Shown here in pieces: positions 1 through 10,988 of a stretch of 64,000 nucleotides of DNA. The notes beneath the pieces are model-generated. The model saw only the letters and a list, made by a program, of their open reading frames with translations, made no database searches and was not told the DNA's origin. The translations under genes were made by a program, and so were the position numbers. Origin of the DNA: Diadophis punctatus similis (taxonomy: Eukaryota > Chordata > Lepidosauria > Squamata > Dipsadidae); assembly GCA_023053685.1 (NCBI GenBank), contig JALIGW010000010.1:15172419-15236418 (forward strand). Direction: 5' to 3'. How positions within the stretch are numbered: position 1 is the stretch's first letter; each line of letters begins with the position of its first letter.

Positions 1-740
1 TGTGTGGGCTGCTCGGAGCCGTCTTTTGTGTGCAGCGGCAGGTGGGGTGGCAAAGAGCCTCATAGATTTTCTAAGCTTTGGCCCCAGCCTTTCTCTTACG
101 AGAGGCTGCCAGTGAAAGCGAGGAGGAAAATGTCCATGGTCCATTCATCTGAGCGGAGGGGGCATTGCTGCTGGCAGTCTGATCATGACTCTCGCCATCC
201 TCAGCCCTAATTAAGGCTGAGGTGAAAGAGCCCAATGGTGGTGAAGTGCCTGGATGCAATGCGGCTGTTCGGTTGCTTTTACTTTTTGATATCATGAATC
301 CCGATCGGTTGCTGGGCACTCGCACACTCTGGTCAGGGCTCTGCTTGTACAGTGCACAGTTGCGCCGAACTGATCAATCATGCCCGCTCAGGTAGCTCAA
401 ATCCTCCCCCCCTCCTCCTCCAGATCAGTTTGGTTGTGCATTGCTCATCTTATACACAGGATCGTTTGGAAGAGAGGCTGCACTTGAAAAGACGTGAAGA
501 CGGGCCACCCTGTTTTGATGGAGAGAGAGAGCATTGATTGGGCTTATTTCCTAGGCTGGAAGCCTTCCGTGTTGTGCTTATTTTGAAGGCCAGGCGAGAC
601 GCCCTGCGAGGAGAGGCCAGGCCAGGCGAGGAGGAGCTGGGAGGGAGGGGCAAGGCACGCTATTCAGCTGGTTCACCGAACTGCATAAAATGTTAGTTAC
701 TGGTTCTGGCGAACCAGTGTGAACTGACTGAATACCACTG
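1..740. mobile_element. Non-autonomous hAT-type element, right part only
   Basis: The sequence is GC-rich and ends at 740 with ataccactg. Read in reverse this gives the terminus CAGTGGTATTCAGTCAGTTC, which resembles the CAGTGGTGGG-type ends of hAT MITEs in this window. The GC content drops sharply right after 740, in line with an element boundary. The left end lies outside the window, so the target duplication cannot be tested. Short open frames inside have no recognisable domain. Assignment to hAT is an inference from the terminus alone. Confidence 0.5.
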
Positions 741-2633
741 CACATAACCTACAAAAATATGCATTATTATGTTTTCCTGTAAGCAAATTACAAATTCTTA
801 TTATAATCTAAGTACAAGTTTGTCTTTACATATATACCATTATTGTATTTATGCCCATTGTCCTTATCAGCCATAGATGTAACAGTTTGAATCAGGAAAA
901 TATTATGATTACTGCACTATTCTACAGGCTCTCGGTTACTTACCAGAGAAACAGTGCAATTTTAACAGCTGTTTTAAATCTTGTAACTTCATTGTTATTG
1001 TGAAAATCAACATCTCTGTGGAAGCAACAAAGTGCCATATACATTTTTGCTTCTTTGCAGTGAGGGACATAAATAAGAAATCAATCTTATTTTCCATTGA
1101 AAGGGTCTGTTATTTACTTTAAAATAAAATAGTAAAAATAATAAATAGTAAAAATCAGTCAACAGCTTTTAATTGTGTTCAGTCTGTTCACATTTACCCC
1201 CTAAGAGAAAACATAGTTCCAAATTGCTATCATGCTGATCTTTGCCATACAAAACTATATAGGTAACCCCAACAATAGGAACTGCAGTAAGTGCACTTGA
1301 GGGGAAACCTTCCCTGCTTTCAATCAAACCAGAAAGAGTGGCTGGTCTACATATATGGCTTTCAATATATATATAATATTGGCCTCATTGGTAAATGAAG
1401 AGGTAAATGAAGAAAAAAAGCTTTTATTGTACCGTTATAAAGGAACAGATCATGCATCTTCAGTAGCAAGAGAACTCCAGTGAATGAACATACAGCAGCT
1501 GACATTGTTTTAAACCTCAGGCTATAGCAAATGCAACATTTGTTTAACATGCCATACTTTTGTCTAGTGCATTAAATAGTCATAGGACAATTTATTAAAG
1601 TAGCTTAGCTCCTGAGAAACACAGGCTGGAAGATGTTTATGAGAGAGGAATTTCTTATTCTTCTCCTTTGTCACCACTATAAACAGCTTCTGTTATTGAG
1701 ATCCTCATGAAATGTAGTTTGTGGAACAGAGGGTTACTGCAAAGAGGGAATTGCTCAGAAATCAGGAAGAAGTATCTTTGGAGAACCATGAGGAGGCACC
1801 AAGATGGATGAGACAGAGTCTATTTTTGCAGGAAGGTTTTGAAGATTGAAGTCAATAAGCATAAATTCAGAATATACTACTTATTTATAAAATATAGAAG
1901 TAACAATAGTTTAAGAAATATGCAAAAAATGATAAAAACCAGATGATATCTATGATTGTAGATAATTTTATGGTCCAGACAAAATAATTTCGCTTTTTAG
2001 TGCGCATACATTTACTGTGATAGATTAAACTTAGATGAAATCCATGAACTTGTTGGATATTACAACATTAATCAATGAAAATCAAATCACTTTTCCAAAG
2101 AACAATTATGAGTAAATTTGCCCCAAAGCATACAAGTTATATACATAATAATAATAAGGCACAATAAAAATAAATAAATAAATGCGTACATACATCATTC
2201 TTTCTAGCACATTCTCCAGTTTTGTTCCATTTTGGCTGTTTAGAATGTTTTCTATTGGGCGTGTGCTGTTAACATTGAAGGTTGTTTGGTTTAAGAAATG
2301 ATGCATTGGTTTTTTTCAATCATGAAACAACTCACTGTTCTTGTGTTTTGTTCCACTTAGAGAAAAAAATTAGGCTGCAAATATGTGTCCACCTGCCTAA
2401 AAATAAGGTCTGATGAATTATCTGCAAAACTCTGGAGGAATGTTAGATGGATGCAATTATTTATCAGGAACCATTTCTCTTTCACTGGCAAATTGTCAAA
2501 CTAATATTCTATATGCTTGGTTATTTATATTCTACCTTTCCTCAGAAACCTGAGGTGAGTGTCTCTTCCCATAAACAATAATCTTTTGAGGTAAGATGGA
2601 GTATAAGTATAGGGGTTATTTGGCTTTTGTATT
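741..2633. other. AT-rich non-coding stretch, nothing recognised
   Basis: Ordinary AT-rich sequence with scattered in-frame stops on both strands. The few open frames of 60-66 codons show no domain and no codon structure. I see no repeat boundary, RNA gene or splice-flanked exon that I can support. Confidence 0.6.
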
Positions 2634-2722
2634 GGGGTTTTATTTGTGTAAGCTGTCTGGAGTCCCCATGAGTGACTTGAGTGGCCATATAAATTTTCTA
2701 AATAAATAAGTTAATAAATAAA
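2634..2722 (+). mobile_element. LINE 3' tail fragment (L2-like)
   Basis: The sequence has the form of a reptilian L2 3' end: a 'gtaagctgtctggagtcccc' block, then a 'ggccatataaa' block, then an AAATAAATAA-rich tail. The fragments at 15770-15841 and near 47190 carry the same style of ending (gccgccctgagtcc then AAATA tail). Only about 90 bp remain and no coding sequence is left. Confidence 0.45.
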
Positions 2723-3177
2723 GAGTAGTTTGAAATCACTAATGGGCAAGACTGGCTCCCTAGTCTTATATTCATGTTTACTCATTATACCATGCTTGTA
2801 ATCTAATACACCAGGTAGCTTTGATCTCATATTTTGAAAATATATCCTTTTGTAATTAAAATTCAAGAACTAGTAATATATAGACTTCTTATGTTTAATT
2901 CAAACATAACTGTATGTTAATAGCACATCCAATTTGATTGCCAGAACTGGAGAATAATAAATTTAACACTAGAGGTCAGCCTACAGCAGGATATTTTGTC
3001 TTTATTATCTATTTTAACAGAATAAAACTAGAATCATTTTTCTCTTTCTTAGATACAGTGAAATATTTTTAGATATACAGATGTTGTATACGGTAGATAT
3101 ACTTGAAATCTAAGTAACTCTAATCGGTTGGTGTCGTTGGTGTTTTAAGGAGGCACTCAAACACAAATAGATTAAGC
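2723..3177. other. AT-rich non-coding stretch
   Basis: No gene or repeat boundary recognised before the target duplication at 3178. Confidence 0.5.
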
Positions 3178-3189
3178 AATCCTCCAGTC
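3178..3189. repeat. Left target-site duplication of the foldback element
   Basis: aatcctccagtc, repeated exactly at 3391-3402 on the other side of the 201-bp foldback unit. Confidence 0.65.
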
Positions 3190-3390
3190 GTCCCAAAGGT
3201 GCTTTTTTGTTCAAGAGGCAACTGGACTTTCTGGGTTTTCTTTGAAGATGTTTCACTTCTCATCCAAGAAGCTTCTTCAGCTGATGAGGAGTGAAATGTC
3301 TTCACAGAAAAATCAGAAAGTCCATTTGCCTCTTGAAAAAAAGCACCTCTGGGACAACTATGACCTGGATGGCTGAGAATCTCCATAGAC
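3190..3390. mobile_element. Foldback element made of inverted Penelope-like termini
   Basis: Two arms, 3212-3264 and 3283-3335, are inverted copies matching at 46 of 53 positions. They are separated by an 18-nt spacer that is itself palindromic (aagaagcttctt). A weaker match extends outward to about 3190. The arm sequence matches the 3' region of the Penelope-like fragment at 53085-53210 (tcatccaagaagcttcttca and the caagaggcaact block). The unit is flanked by a 12-bp direct repeat, aatcctccagtc, at 3178-3189 and 3391-3402, so it looks like one insertion event. No coding capacity. Confidence 0.6.
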
Positions 3391-3402
3391 AATCCTCCAG
3401 TC

Positions 3403-4210
3403 ATTTCTTAAAAGGAGATCTTTCCATGTTTAGACTTTTAAAAATGTCTATTAGTTTAATATGGATGGTTTTTGAAAAGTTCTTTTCAGCCATGGATGAT
3501 GATAATGCCTAGTTCATTGTAGGGAATTCAGTTGCTGAAAATGATCTATTCATTTTCTAATTTTAAGCAGAACAAACAAGTCACCTCTCTTTATAGTTTG
3601 GCCTTCTAGGTTTCCCTGACAACATGAGATATATTTTCTTCCTGCCTTTTATCTTCTTTCCCCCCTTTTACTAATAATGTAAATTCACAATATGTTCTTG
3701 TCTCTTATCCAATGAGAGATTAACATGCTGCTCCTCTTGGCTATTGCTTGGGATTGTATAGAGAGAAAAATACTTTGACAGTCTCACTGTTCTTAACAGA
3801 GCTGCGTAGGTGTTCCAAGTCTTTAAAACAGGGTTTCAATGAAACTTTCCTGGGGTTAAACATAAATGTTTATCTGGAAAAGAATGAAAATATCTTTGCT
3901 ATGAACTAAAGGCAGGAATAAGTGGAATTAGAATTCGGTAGGCACAATTTCAAATCTCAGGTGATAGAAATTCATGCTCCTTTCAGCTCCTCTTCCCAAT
4001 TTCATATACTAAGCCTCCTCTATTGTTATACTTCAAATCCCAGAATTCTTAGCAATGACCACATTGGTGGAAAAGTCCAAGAATTAAGGTCTATGCTTCC
4101 AAAGATGTCTGGACTGGAGAAAACTACTCTAAAGTTTCCTTCCTTAATCTGACTAATGTGTCAGCTGCATCTTCTATAATCCCCTGCACATTGGAAGGTG
4201 ATGGAACTTA
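3403..4210. other. Non-coding stretch
   Basis: No domain-bearing frame on either strand and no repeat boundary that I can define. Confidence 0.5.
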
Positions 4211-4218
4211 GTCTAACA

Positions 4219-4282
4219 CAGTGGTGTCCAACCTTAAGCATACCATGCACCAAATTTTTTCGCTGACGAGTTCAGATGCACC

Positions 4283-4378
<96 letters not shown>

Positions 4379-5091
4379 TTTGGTCATTTTTGTATGCTGG
4401 TCGTTTTTGTATGAGTTATAATTATTATTTCACATATACGTATGCACATATAAGTAAGCAATTTTTTATGTTCAACATAAGAAAAACTGGAAGATTCCTA
4501 TCTGTGCCATGAGCGACACATTCCAAGCAAAAACCCCATTAAGATGGTTCAAACCTTCCCGAACATCCAAAACATACTTGCCTGTCGAACACGCCGCATC
4601 AGCAACCCACAAGATCGTCACAAGAACAACAACAAATTAAAAGAAACTCACCAAGCACAGGTTTCCCAAGATGTCATGCAACCGCCACCGCAACAGCCCG
4701 ACATTAAAGGGCAACTATGGTGGCATATTTGCAAGCGGCCCTTCTCTGAAGCTTGCTCTGCTGCAACGGTTGGCTGGTGTAAATGGATCTCCAGACATGG
4801 TGGCTCGAGTGGCACATGAGCGGCGGGGCTGGCGCTTGTGACTGACTACTTCCTCCTCTGCCCTAGGGCACGTTGCTCACTTCGTTTCGTCACTACCGGA
4901 GTTTGACTTCGAACTGTGCGCGCTCTCCAGAATTATGCAGGAAGAAGGGGATTGGACAATAAGAAGGTTGGAATCACTTTCGCTCTCTAAAACTGCGTCA
5001 CCTTTTCTGTCCGTTGGATGATTGCAATGCGCCACTTGCAATCATCCAATGCACCACGTTTGGTGCATGCGCCACGGTTTGGCCACCACTG
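4219..5091. mobile_element. hAT MITE with perfect 8-bp target duplication
   Basis: Terminal inverted repeats are CAGTGGTGTCCAACC on the left and, read from the right, CAGTGGTGGCCAAACC. The flanking octamer gtctaaca is present at 4211-4218 and 5092-5099. An 8-bp duplication and a CAGNGG terminus are hallmarks of the hAT superfamily. The 873-bp body has no transposase. It contains a long (TTTA)n run near the left end and CpG-rich sequence toward the right end. Confidence 0.85.
4283..4381. repeat. (TTTA)n microsatellite
   Basis: About 24 uninterrupted tetramers inside the hAT MITE. The LFIY-repeat open frames here are translations of the repeat, not genes. Confidence 0.95.
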
Positions 5092-5099
5092 GTCTAACA

Positions 5100-5359
5100 C
5101 AAATAAAAGATATTACACAACTATTTTCTTCCTCATTTCTCTGCAAACTGAAACAAAATCATTTGAATACTATTTAAAAATTATGCTGTGTACAGTTTTG
5201 TTAGCAATGTATTACTATCATTTTAACTGATACTGCATTAGCAGCAAGTTGTACTCTAACTAACGCAAGAGGAGAAAATGAAGTTATTGCCAGAAATTCT
5301 TTCTAATACTTTCAAGGTCTTATTTCCAAATTGTGGATTTAAATTTCTGATCCTCACTT
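5100..5359. other. Short non-coding stretch
   Basis: AT-rich spacer between the hAT MITE and the CR1 fragment. Nothing recognised. Confidence 0.5.
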
Positions 5360-6297
5360 TAGAATATTAGAATACAAAAGAGCTGGAAGGGACCTTGGAG
5401 GTCTTCTAGTCCAGCCCCCTGCTCAAGCAGGAGAACCTATACTATTTCAGATAAGTGACTGTCCAGTCACTTCTTAAAAACCTCCAGTGGTGGAACGCCC
5501 ACAATTTCTGAATGCAAGCTGTTCCACTGATTAATTGTCCTCACTGTTAGGAAATTTCACCTTAATTCCAGGTTGATTCTCTCTTTGGTTAGATTCCAAT
5601 CATTGTTTCTTGTCCTGCCCTCTGGTGCTTTGTAGAATAATTTGACCCCCTCTTCTTTGTGGCAGCCCCTCATATACTGGAATACTGCTATCATGTTGCC
5701 CCTAATTCTTATTTTCTTTAGACTAGCCAAACCCAAATCCTGCAGCCTTTGATAATCTTAGTTGCTCTTCCCTGAACTTTTTCCAAAGTCCCAACATCTT
5801 TTTTGTTGTATGGTGACCAAAATTGGTTGCAGTATTCCAGGTGTGGTCTTACTAGGGTTTTCTAAAGTGGTACAAATACTTCACATGATCTTGATTCTAT
5901 GCCTCTGTTTATACAACCCAGGATTGTCTTAGCTTTTTTGGCTGCTGCTACACACTGCTGGCTCATATTCAAGTGATCATCCACTAGGACTCCAAGGTCC
6001 CTCTCACAGTTACTGTTTTTGAGCCAAGTCTCGCCTAATCTGTACCTATACCTTTGATTTTTCCTGCCTAAATGTAAAACTTCACTCTTCTGCACATTAA
6101 AAATCATTTTGTTGAATAGGACCCATTGTTCAAGTTTGTCAATATCTTTTTGGATCCTGAGCTTGTTTTCAGGAGTTTTGGCTATTCCTGCCAGTTTAGT
6201 GTCATCTGCAAACTTGATGACTTCCCCTTCTATTCCCTCATCTAAGTCATTTATGAAGATATTGAAGAGTACTGGGCCTAAGTACTGTCAGACATGA
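5360..6297 (-). mobile_element. 5'-truncated CR1 LINE
   Basis: Read on the minus strand, this is the last part of a CR1 reverse transcriptase gene followed by its 3' UTR. The 3' UTR contains the characteristic block 'ggactagaagacctccaagg', seen here in reverse near 5390-5420. The 5' end is lost within the RT domain at about 6290, the usual result of incomplete target-primed reverse transcription. The same 3' UTR block recurs in the SINE near 26160-26210 and in the units at 30590, 30850 and 31095. Confidence 0.85.
5862..6290 (-). pseudogene. CR1 reverse transcriptase, C-terminal remnant
   Basis: The minus-strand translation starts in the catalytic palm. An LFNIFINDLDEGIEG block is followed by KFADDTKLAG, where FADD is the RT active-site box. 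It continues into the thumb with VLHLGRKNQRYRYRLGETWL and RDLGVLVDDHLNMSQQC. The upstream frame shifts between the palm and the thumb segments. A stop follows RSCEVFVPL, after which degraded homology (VRPHLEYC) continues to the left. It is a dead fragment. The CR1 identification rests on the ordered RT motifs and the 3' UTR. Confidence 0.8.
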
Positions 6298-7236
6298 GGA
6301 CCTAATATACCATGAGGTCAATCTATTGTAGAACTAGGTTTCCCCCAAAAGTAGAATGTCTGCAATCCAGTAATCAACATGGTGAGTTTTATATGGTACT
6401 GTATACAATATAATCAGCATTCGAAAATAAATCAATAAATATGTGCTCCTGAAGAAAAGGTCAGTGAATTATCACTCATTAACTGTTAGCTTGTAACATA
6501 CTGCTGTATGTGTGTAATAGAAGTAAGAAAACTTACTCCCAGGAAAGTGGATTTTGGTTTTTAAAATAAATGACATGCAAATAATTTCTGGAATTCTATT
6601 TTTATGTAGACTGGCACTTTATATTTTAAAAATAGAAGACAATTGTTCAATGTGTAAACATTGCTTAAATAAACAGATTCCTTATCTCAATGAACATGCA
6701 TCAATCTTATAACTTTTATTTGAATACAGTAAGAGTTAAGCTGTCTGCCATGGTCTCTATGGAATTCAGTATCCATGTAGATCATTTTTGGAACATCCCA
6801 GCTATGTCTACCATTATTTCCAATATGATCTGGAAATCTAGCATAATTACTTAATCAACCTCTGCCAAAAATCACCAAAGGCATGAATGATCTGTTTTAT
6901 TGTAGGTTTCTTGACAGAGTAATTGGTGGATCTTCAGATATGAAAGATTGAAAACTAATGATTTAGAGAATTTAGATACTGCCTATCTATACAGTATACT
7001 GGATTTATTTACTGTATATATATATTTATATTTATATACAGCAAGAGAGTGTGGGGCAGACATGATAGATAGAATTTTATTAAATTCCAACATGGTCTAC
7101 CTGTAGTAAGAAGCAAGTAGGAAATAAGGCAATACGTACAAGTAGAAATTGAAGTGAGAATCTGGATAGAAATGTGTGTAATCTCATTGCCATTTTACAG
7201 ATCTTGTAAATATTTTGATATGCCTTTTTGTATATA
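6298..7236. other. AT-rich non-coding stretch
   Basis: No gene, no repeat boundary recognised, apart from a small TATA-rich patch near 7015-7040. Confidence 0.5.
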
Positions 7237-7244
7237 GTCTAGAG

Positions 7245-7670
7245 CAGTGATGGCGAACCTTTTTTTCCTCGGGTGCCAAAATAGTGCGCGCATGCGCTAT
7301 CGCACGCGTGTGTGTGCCCACACCCATAATTCAAAGCCCCCCACTTGCCTCATCCCGCTGCGCATGCGTGTGTGACACCCCCCCACTCCCCCATTTCCCG
7401 ACTTCCAGTGGGCCCAGTAGGCCCATTTTTTGCCCTCCCCAGGCTCCAGAGGCTTTCTTAGAGCTTGGGGAGGGCGAAAACCCTCCCCCTGCCACCCCGG
7501 AGGCCCTCCGGAGGCCAAAATCGCCCTCTCAGAGTCTTCGCGTGAGCCAAAAATCAGCTGGCATGCACGTACATGCACGCTGGAGCTGAGCTAGGGCAAC
7601 GGCTCGCGTGCCGGCAGATATGGCTCCGCGTGCCACCTGTGGCACCCGTGCCATAAGTTCGCCATCACTG
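7245..7670. mobile_element. hAT MITE, GC-rich, perfect 8-bp target duplication
   Basis: Terminal inverted repeats begin CAGTGATGGCGAAC on the left and the right end reads gttcgccatcactg. The octamer gtctagag flanks both sides (7237-7244 and 7671-7678). The body is 426 bp, rich in CpG and GCGCATGCG-like motifs, against an AT-rich background. The open frames on both strands in it are by-products of GC content. No transposase, so it must have been mobilised by a hAT enzyme encoded elsewhere. Confidence 0.9.
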
Positions 7671-7678
7671 GTCTAGAG

Positions 7679-8384
7679 AATCTTCAAGAGCTTTTCAGTT
7701 CTACTTTACTAATAGAAAATACAAAACAAGGCCCAGCACAGTTAAATTGAAAAAAGCAGGGTAATCCTCACCTGCTGACAATGGTTACCAGAATATGCAA
7801 GACGTGGTAATCTTCTGATCAGGGCAGGGTTATGAATGGCTCTCTATTATGGCAAATTATAGTTAGGAATTGGGTTGGCAAAGTAGGTCAAATTTTGCAC
7901 TTGACAAGCTTTCAACTCACATGGACCAACTAACATGTAGCTTAGTTCTTGCTCTGGGACGCAGCACATCTACTTCAATGTTTTTGTATTTTGCCTTTTG
8001 TATTGTAGCCCTTCCTCTGGGATTGTTTTTTATTATTGCTTTATACATTTTTGTCTTTAAAAATGTAGGGCAATTTTGCTGCATCAACGGGAGAGAGAAA
8101 TGTTCCCTTTTTGACATTTGGGTTACATACCTCTGTTGCTTAGAAACAGCAGGGACCAGAAAGAAAGGCAGAAGATTTATAACTGCAAGGTTTTCTGTAG
8201 ATTTTGGAAACAGAGAAACCTGAAATATATTTGTGCATAATGACTGATCAGAAATGTATCCAATTCACAGTTATACAAAGAATTAAAATGTTTATATTAA
8301 AGAGTAGTGAGTGTTGATTTTTAGAGCTGTTCAAAGCCTTTACAGTAAAAGATGTGGCTCAGAATGACACAAAATACCGGATTG
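7679..8384. other. Non-coding stretch with an unassigned hydrophobic frame
   Basis: A 117-codon frame at 7870-8223 has a hydrophobic middle (FLYFAFCIVALPLGLFFIIA). It has no family resemblance, no favourable start context and no neighbours to support it. I treat it as chance. Nothing else recognised. Confidence 0.4.
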
Positions 8385-8528
8385 TATTCCGGTATTCCGG
8401 AAAGATGGCGACCGAGGCAGACACCTAGTCCCATCGCTGAAAACCAAAAGTAGGGAAAAGACCTAAAAAGTAGGGAAAAGACCTAAAAAAAAAAGCGGAG
8501 AAACGATCCTGAGCGAAGAGAGTTGCAG

Positions 8529-8702
8529 CGAAAAGCACCACGAGGGCTCAGCCATAAGGGATCAAAAATAAAAAGCCTAGAAGCAATCGACCACCGGTAA
8601 GCTTCGCAAGGCTCAAAAAGCACCACGAGGGCTCAGCCATAAGGGATCGCAAATAAAAAAGCCTAGAAGTGCTTGACCACTGGTAAGCTTCGCAAGGCTC
8701 GA
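8529..8702 (+). repeat. Tandem duplication in the LINE leader
   Basis: Two successive units of about 85 bp share 'agcaccacgagggctcagcc', 'taagggatc', 'aagcctagaag' and 'gtaagcttcgcaaggctc'. They differ by a few substitutions. Repeated leader modules are common in LINE promoters, so a promoter role is a reasonable guess but is not shown by the sequence. Confidence 0.75.
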
Positions 8703-9324
8703 AAAACATCACCGAGAAGCCCCGGAATGCTCAGTAAAGGCAATCACAGCATCCTTACCTCAAAAGAGCTGCAGCGAAGCTGCAGGGAACAGCTCAAAAG
8801 GGACAGCTTGGAGGGAGCTTAGCAACCAGACCGGTGGAGCAACTGAAACCCGATCACCCAAAGCCATCAGACCTGGTGAGTTTCCAGAGTGCCAGCTACA
8901 AAGCTACCAGCTTTGTTTGTTTAGCTAGAATCTCCGTAGCTTGAATTTTTTTTTTTTAAAAAAAACCCGCTACGTGTGCAAAGCTACAGCAACAAATCTA
9001 TTGAAGGCAAGAGTCAAAGAATCACCATACCCTCGTCCCCAAAGCTACTGCCATAAATCAAGCAAAGAGAATATACCCAGAGCAAGGCTTTGCTCGTCCC
9101 CAGCATCACTAAAACTTCCTTTGAGAAGCTGCAATAAAGTCTTTTTGCTTTTGAATAACAAACGGAGCTGCCTAGTGAAGTGGAAAAAGGTGGGGGTCAC
9201 GAATTCTACATTTAAAAGCCAGTTTAAAACAAAGGATTTGTACTTCACTTCTCTGCTACTTATTTCAATTGATCAATTAATAATTCAGGCATTAGTCAAG
9301 CATTGTTTAACTGTAGATAGATGA

Positions 9325-9620
9325 TATTATTATTTGACTTTTATTAATTTGATATTTTACTTGTTAGGTACTATTAATTAACTATACATTAATTAGTATA
9401 ATTAATTAGCTGATTGGTTATTGATGGTTAGACTGATTGATTGTTAATATTAATTGATTGATTATTAATATTAATTAATTCCATTGATTGTTGATATTAA
9501 ATAATTGATTTGATTAGTTATTGATATTAATTAATTAATTTGATGAATTATTGATACTAATTAACTAATCTGTCAGCCACTATTTGACTATTGATCTTTT
9601 GTCAGCCACTATTTGATTAT
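9325..9620. repeat. AT-rich degenerate repeat before ORF1
   Basis: A run built of variants of TTGATTGTTAATATTAATTAA, very low in GC. It lies between the GC-richer leader and the ORF1 start at 9626. It is probably an expanded part of the LINE leader. Confidence 0.6.
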
Positions 9621-10083
9621 TAACCATGTCAAACAAAAAATCAAAAAACTCCACAATCAAAAACCCACAAATGGAAGATACCTGTACCAACGACGATATA
9701 TGCTACAAATGTAACAAAATCATCAAAGAGAATGAAGAATACACAAAATGCCACATGTGCTCAACTTATGCCCACAATACCTGCCTGGAAATAAACAAAA
9801 CTGTAGCCAATTTCCTACAAAAAGCTCCCACATTTCTTAATTTCTGTTCATGTCTACCAATACCGGATGATCTAATGACCACGTCTGATAGATTCCAAAC
9901 CTTGGAAACAACCATAAAAACACAAAAAACATACATAGATTCCATGGAAGCACGCATAGAAGCATGCTTCACAATTTTGGATAAAAAAAATTACAGCACA
10001 GACAAATGGAAATTCAAATGCTCAAAACCATATTCCAACACAACAACTACCTCAATCACTAGCTCAACAACAAGAGCTGAAGT

Positions 10084-10302
10084 GGTGCAGTGGTTAAATG
10101 CTGTGACTGCAGGCTGACTGCTAGTTCAGCAGTTCAGCTGTTCAAATCTCACTAGGCTCAAGGTTGACTCAGCCTTCCATCCTTCCGAGGTCGGTAAAAT
10201 GAGGACCCAGATTGTTGGGGGCAATATGCTGAACTCTGTAAACCGCTTAGAGAGGGCTGTAAAGCACTATGAAGCGGTATATAAGTAAAGTGCTATTGCT
10301 AT
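10084..10302 (+). mobile_element. Sauria-type tRNA-derived SINE
   Basis: A tRNA-like head (gtggtgcagtggttaaatgc as A box region, gttcaaatctc as B box) is followed by the conserved body 'cttccgaggtcggtaaaatg', then 'ggcaatatgctga', 'taaaccgcttagagagggct' and 'gaagcggtatataagt'. It ends in gctattgctat. This body and tail are characteristic of SINEs widespread in squamates. It sits in LINE ORF1. A clear target duplication is not visible because the host sequence around it is itself repetitive (acaacaacta, cctcaacc). Confidence 0.85.
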
Positions 10303-10623
10303 AACAATCACTACCTCAACCACATGCACAATCACAACAACAACTACCTCAACCATCTACCAACCATCCAAGCAATATATCCTTACTCATCAAAGACACC
10401 CTTGAACAGGAACAAAAACGTAATAATGCTATTCTATTTGGCCTTGAAGTTACCAATGAACCTGATATAGATCAGGTTCGCAACATTATTGCATCAAAAT
10501 TCCCCGCCGAAGAAATCATTGAAGTTTCCAGAGATGGCCCCGAGTTTAAGTATAAAGATGGTTCGGTGGCCCCACGATTCTGTAGAGTCATTTGCAAAGA
10601 TGAACTCAGCAAACGAAAATTCT

Positions 10624-10783
10624 ACCTGTGCCCACCTGCTCTTCACCCCCCCTTTTGCCCGGGGAGGGAGTTTTCAGCCACCAGACAGCTGTTTGTCGGC
10701 TTTCTGGAGGCTTTGACAGTGCCGGGGACCGGCGCTCCAAGGAAAGAGCGTCTTCGCCGATCACAGAGCCAACAGGAAGTCCA
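10624..10783 (-). repeat. Inverted copy of an L1 5'-leader-like segment inside LINE ORF1
   Basis: Read on the minus strand, this segment aligns block by block with 43000-43150, the first 150 bp of the L1-derived element. Shared blocks include gacgctctt, gagcgcc, cagctgtctgg.ggct and ccccggg.aaa.gggg. The surrounding ORF1 frame stays open across it. No target duplication is obvious. A piece with only the extreme 5' end of an L1 is unusual, because L1 insertions normally keep the 3' end. Confidence 0.6.
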
Positions 10784-10988
10784 AACTGACCTGTACATTG
10801 ACTACCATGCTGGCTGCATCAAAACTAAGACCCGCAATCCACCATCCATCATTCAAACCATCATCACCCAAAACAATCCAAACTTCCAATCCACCTTCAA
10901 CCAAAACCAACCCCCCATAAACCAAAACTAGGTATGCACACCCCTTACTTCCTCAATATCAACCACTGCTAATCTTAAATGTAAACTA

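Larger units (their letters stand above)
9626..10930 (+). pseudogene. CR1-group LINE ORF1, interrupted
   Basis: ORF1 begins with ATG in the context accATGt. Residues about 29-58 contain CYKCNK..., then CHMC and HNTC, a cysteine-histidine cluster of the PHD-like type known from ORF1 proteins of some CR1 elements. These proteins bind RNA with ORF2p in the retrotransposition particle. The frame is broken after about residue 150 by a tRNA SINE at 10084-10302. It resumes with LEQEQKRNNAILFGLEV, typical of the ORF1 middle region, and after a further frame change passes through a foreign GC-rich segment at 10624-10783. It ends at 10931. Not functional. Confidence 0.7.

Noticed and set aside
3280..3300. 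Possible hammerhead ribozyme core (ctgatgag...gaaa) in the Penelope-like arm
   Set aside because: The order of CUGAUGA and GAAA fits, and Penelope elements can carry hammerheads. But stem II would be a single G-U pair and no good stems I and III can be drawn. The sister arm lacks the CUGAUGA box.
7284..7589. Overlapping frames of about 100 codons on both strands
   Set aside because: They lie inside a GC-rich hAT MITE and have no family resemblance.
7870..8223. 117-codon frame with a hydrophobic core
   Set aside because: Low-complexity AT-rich sequence, no homology I can recognise, no supporting context.
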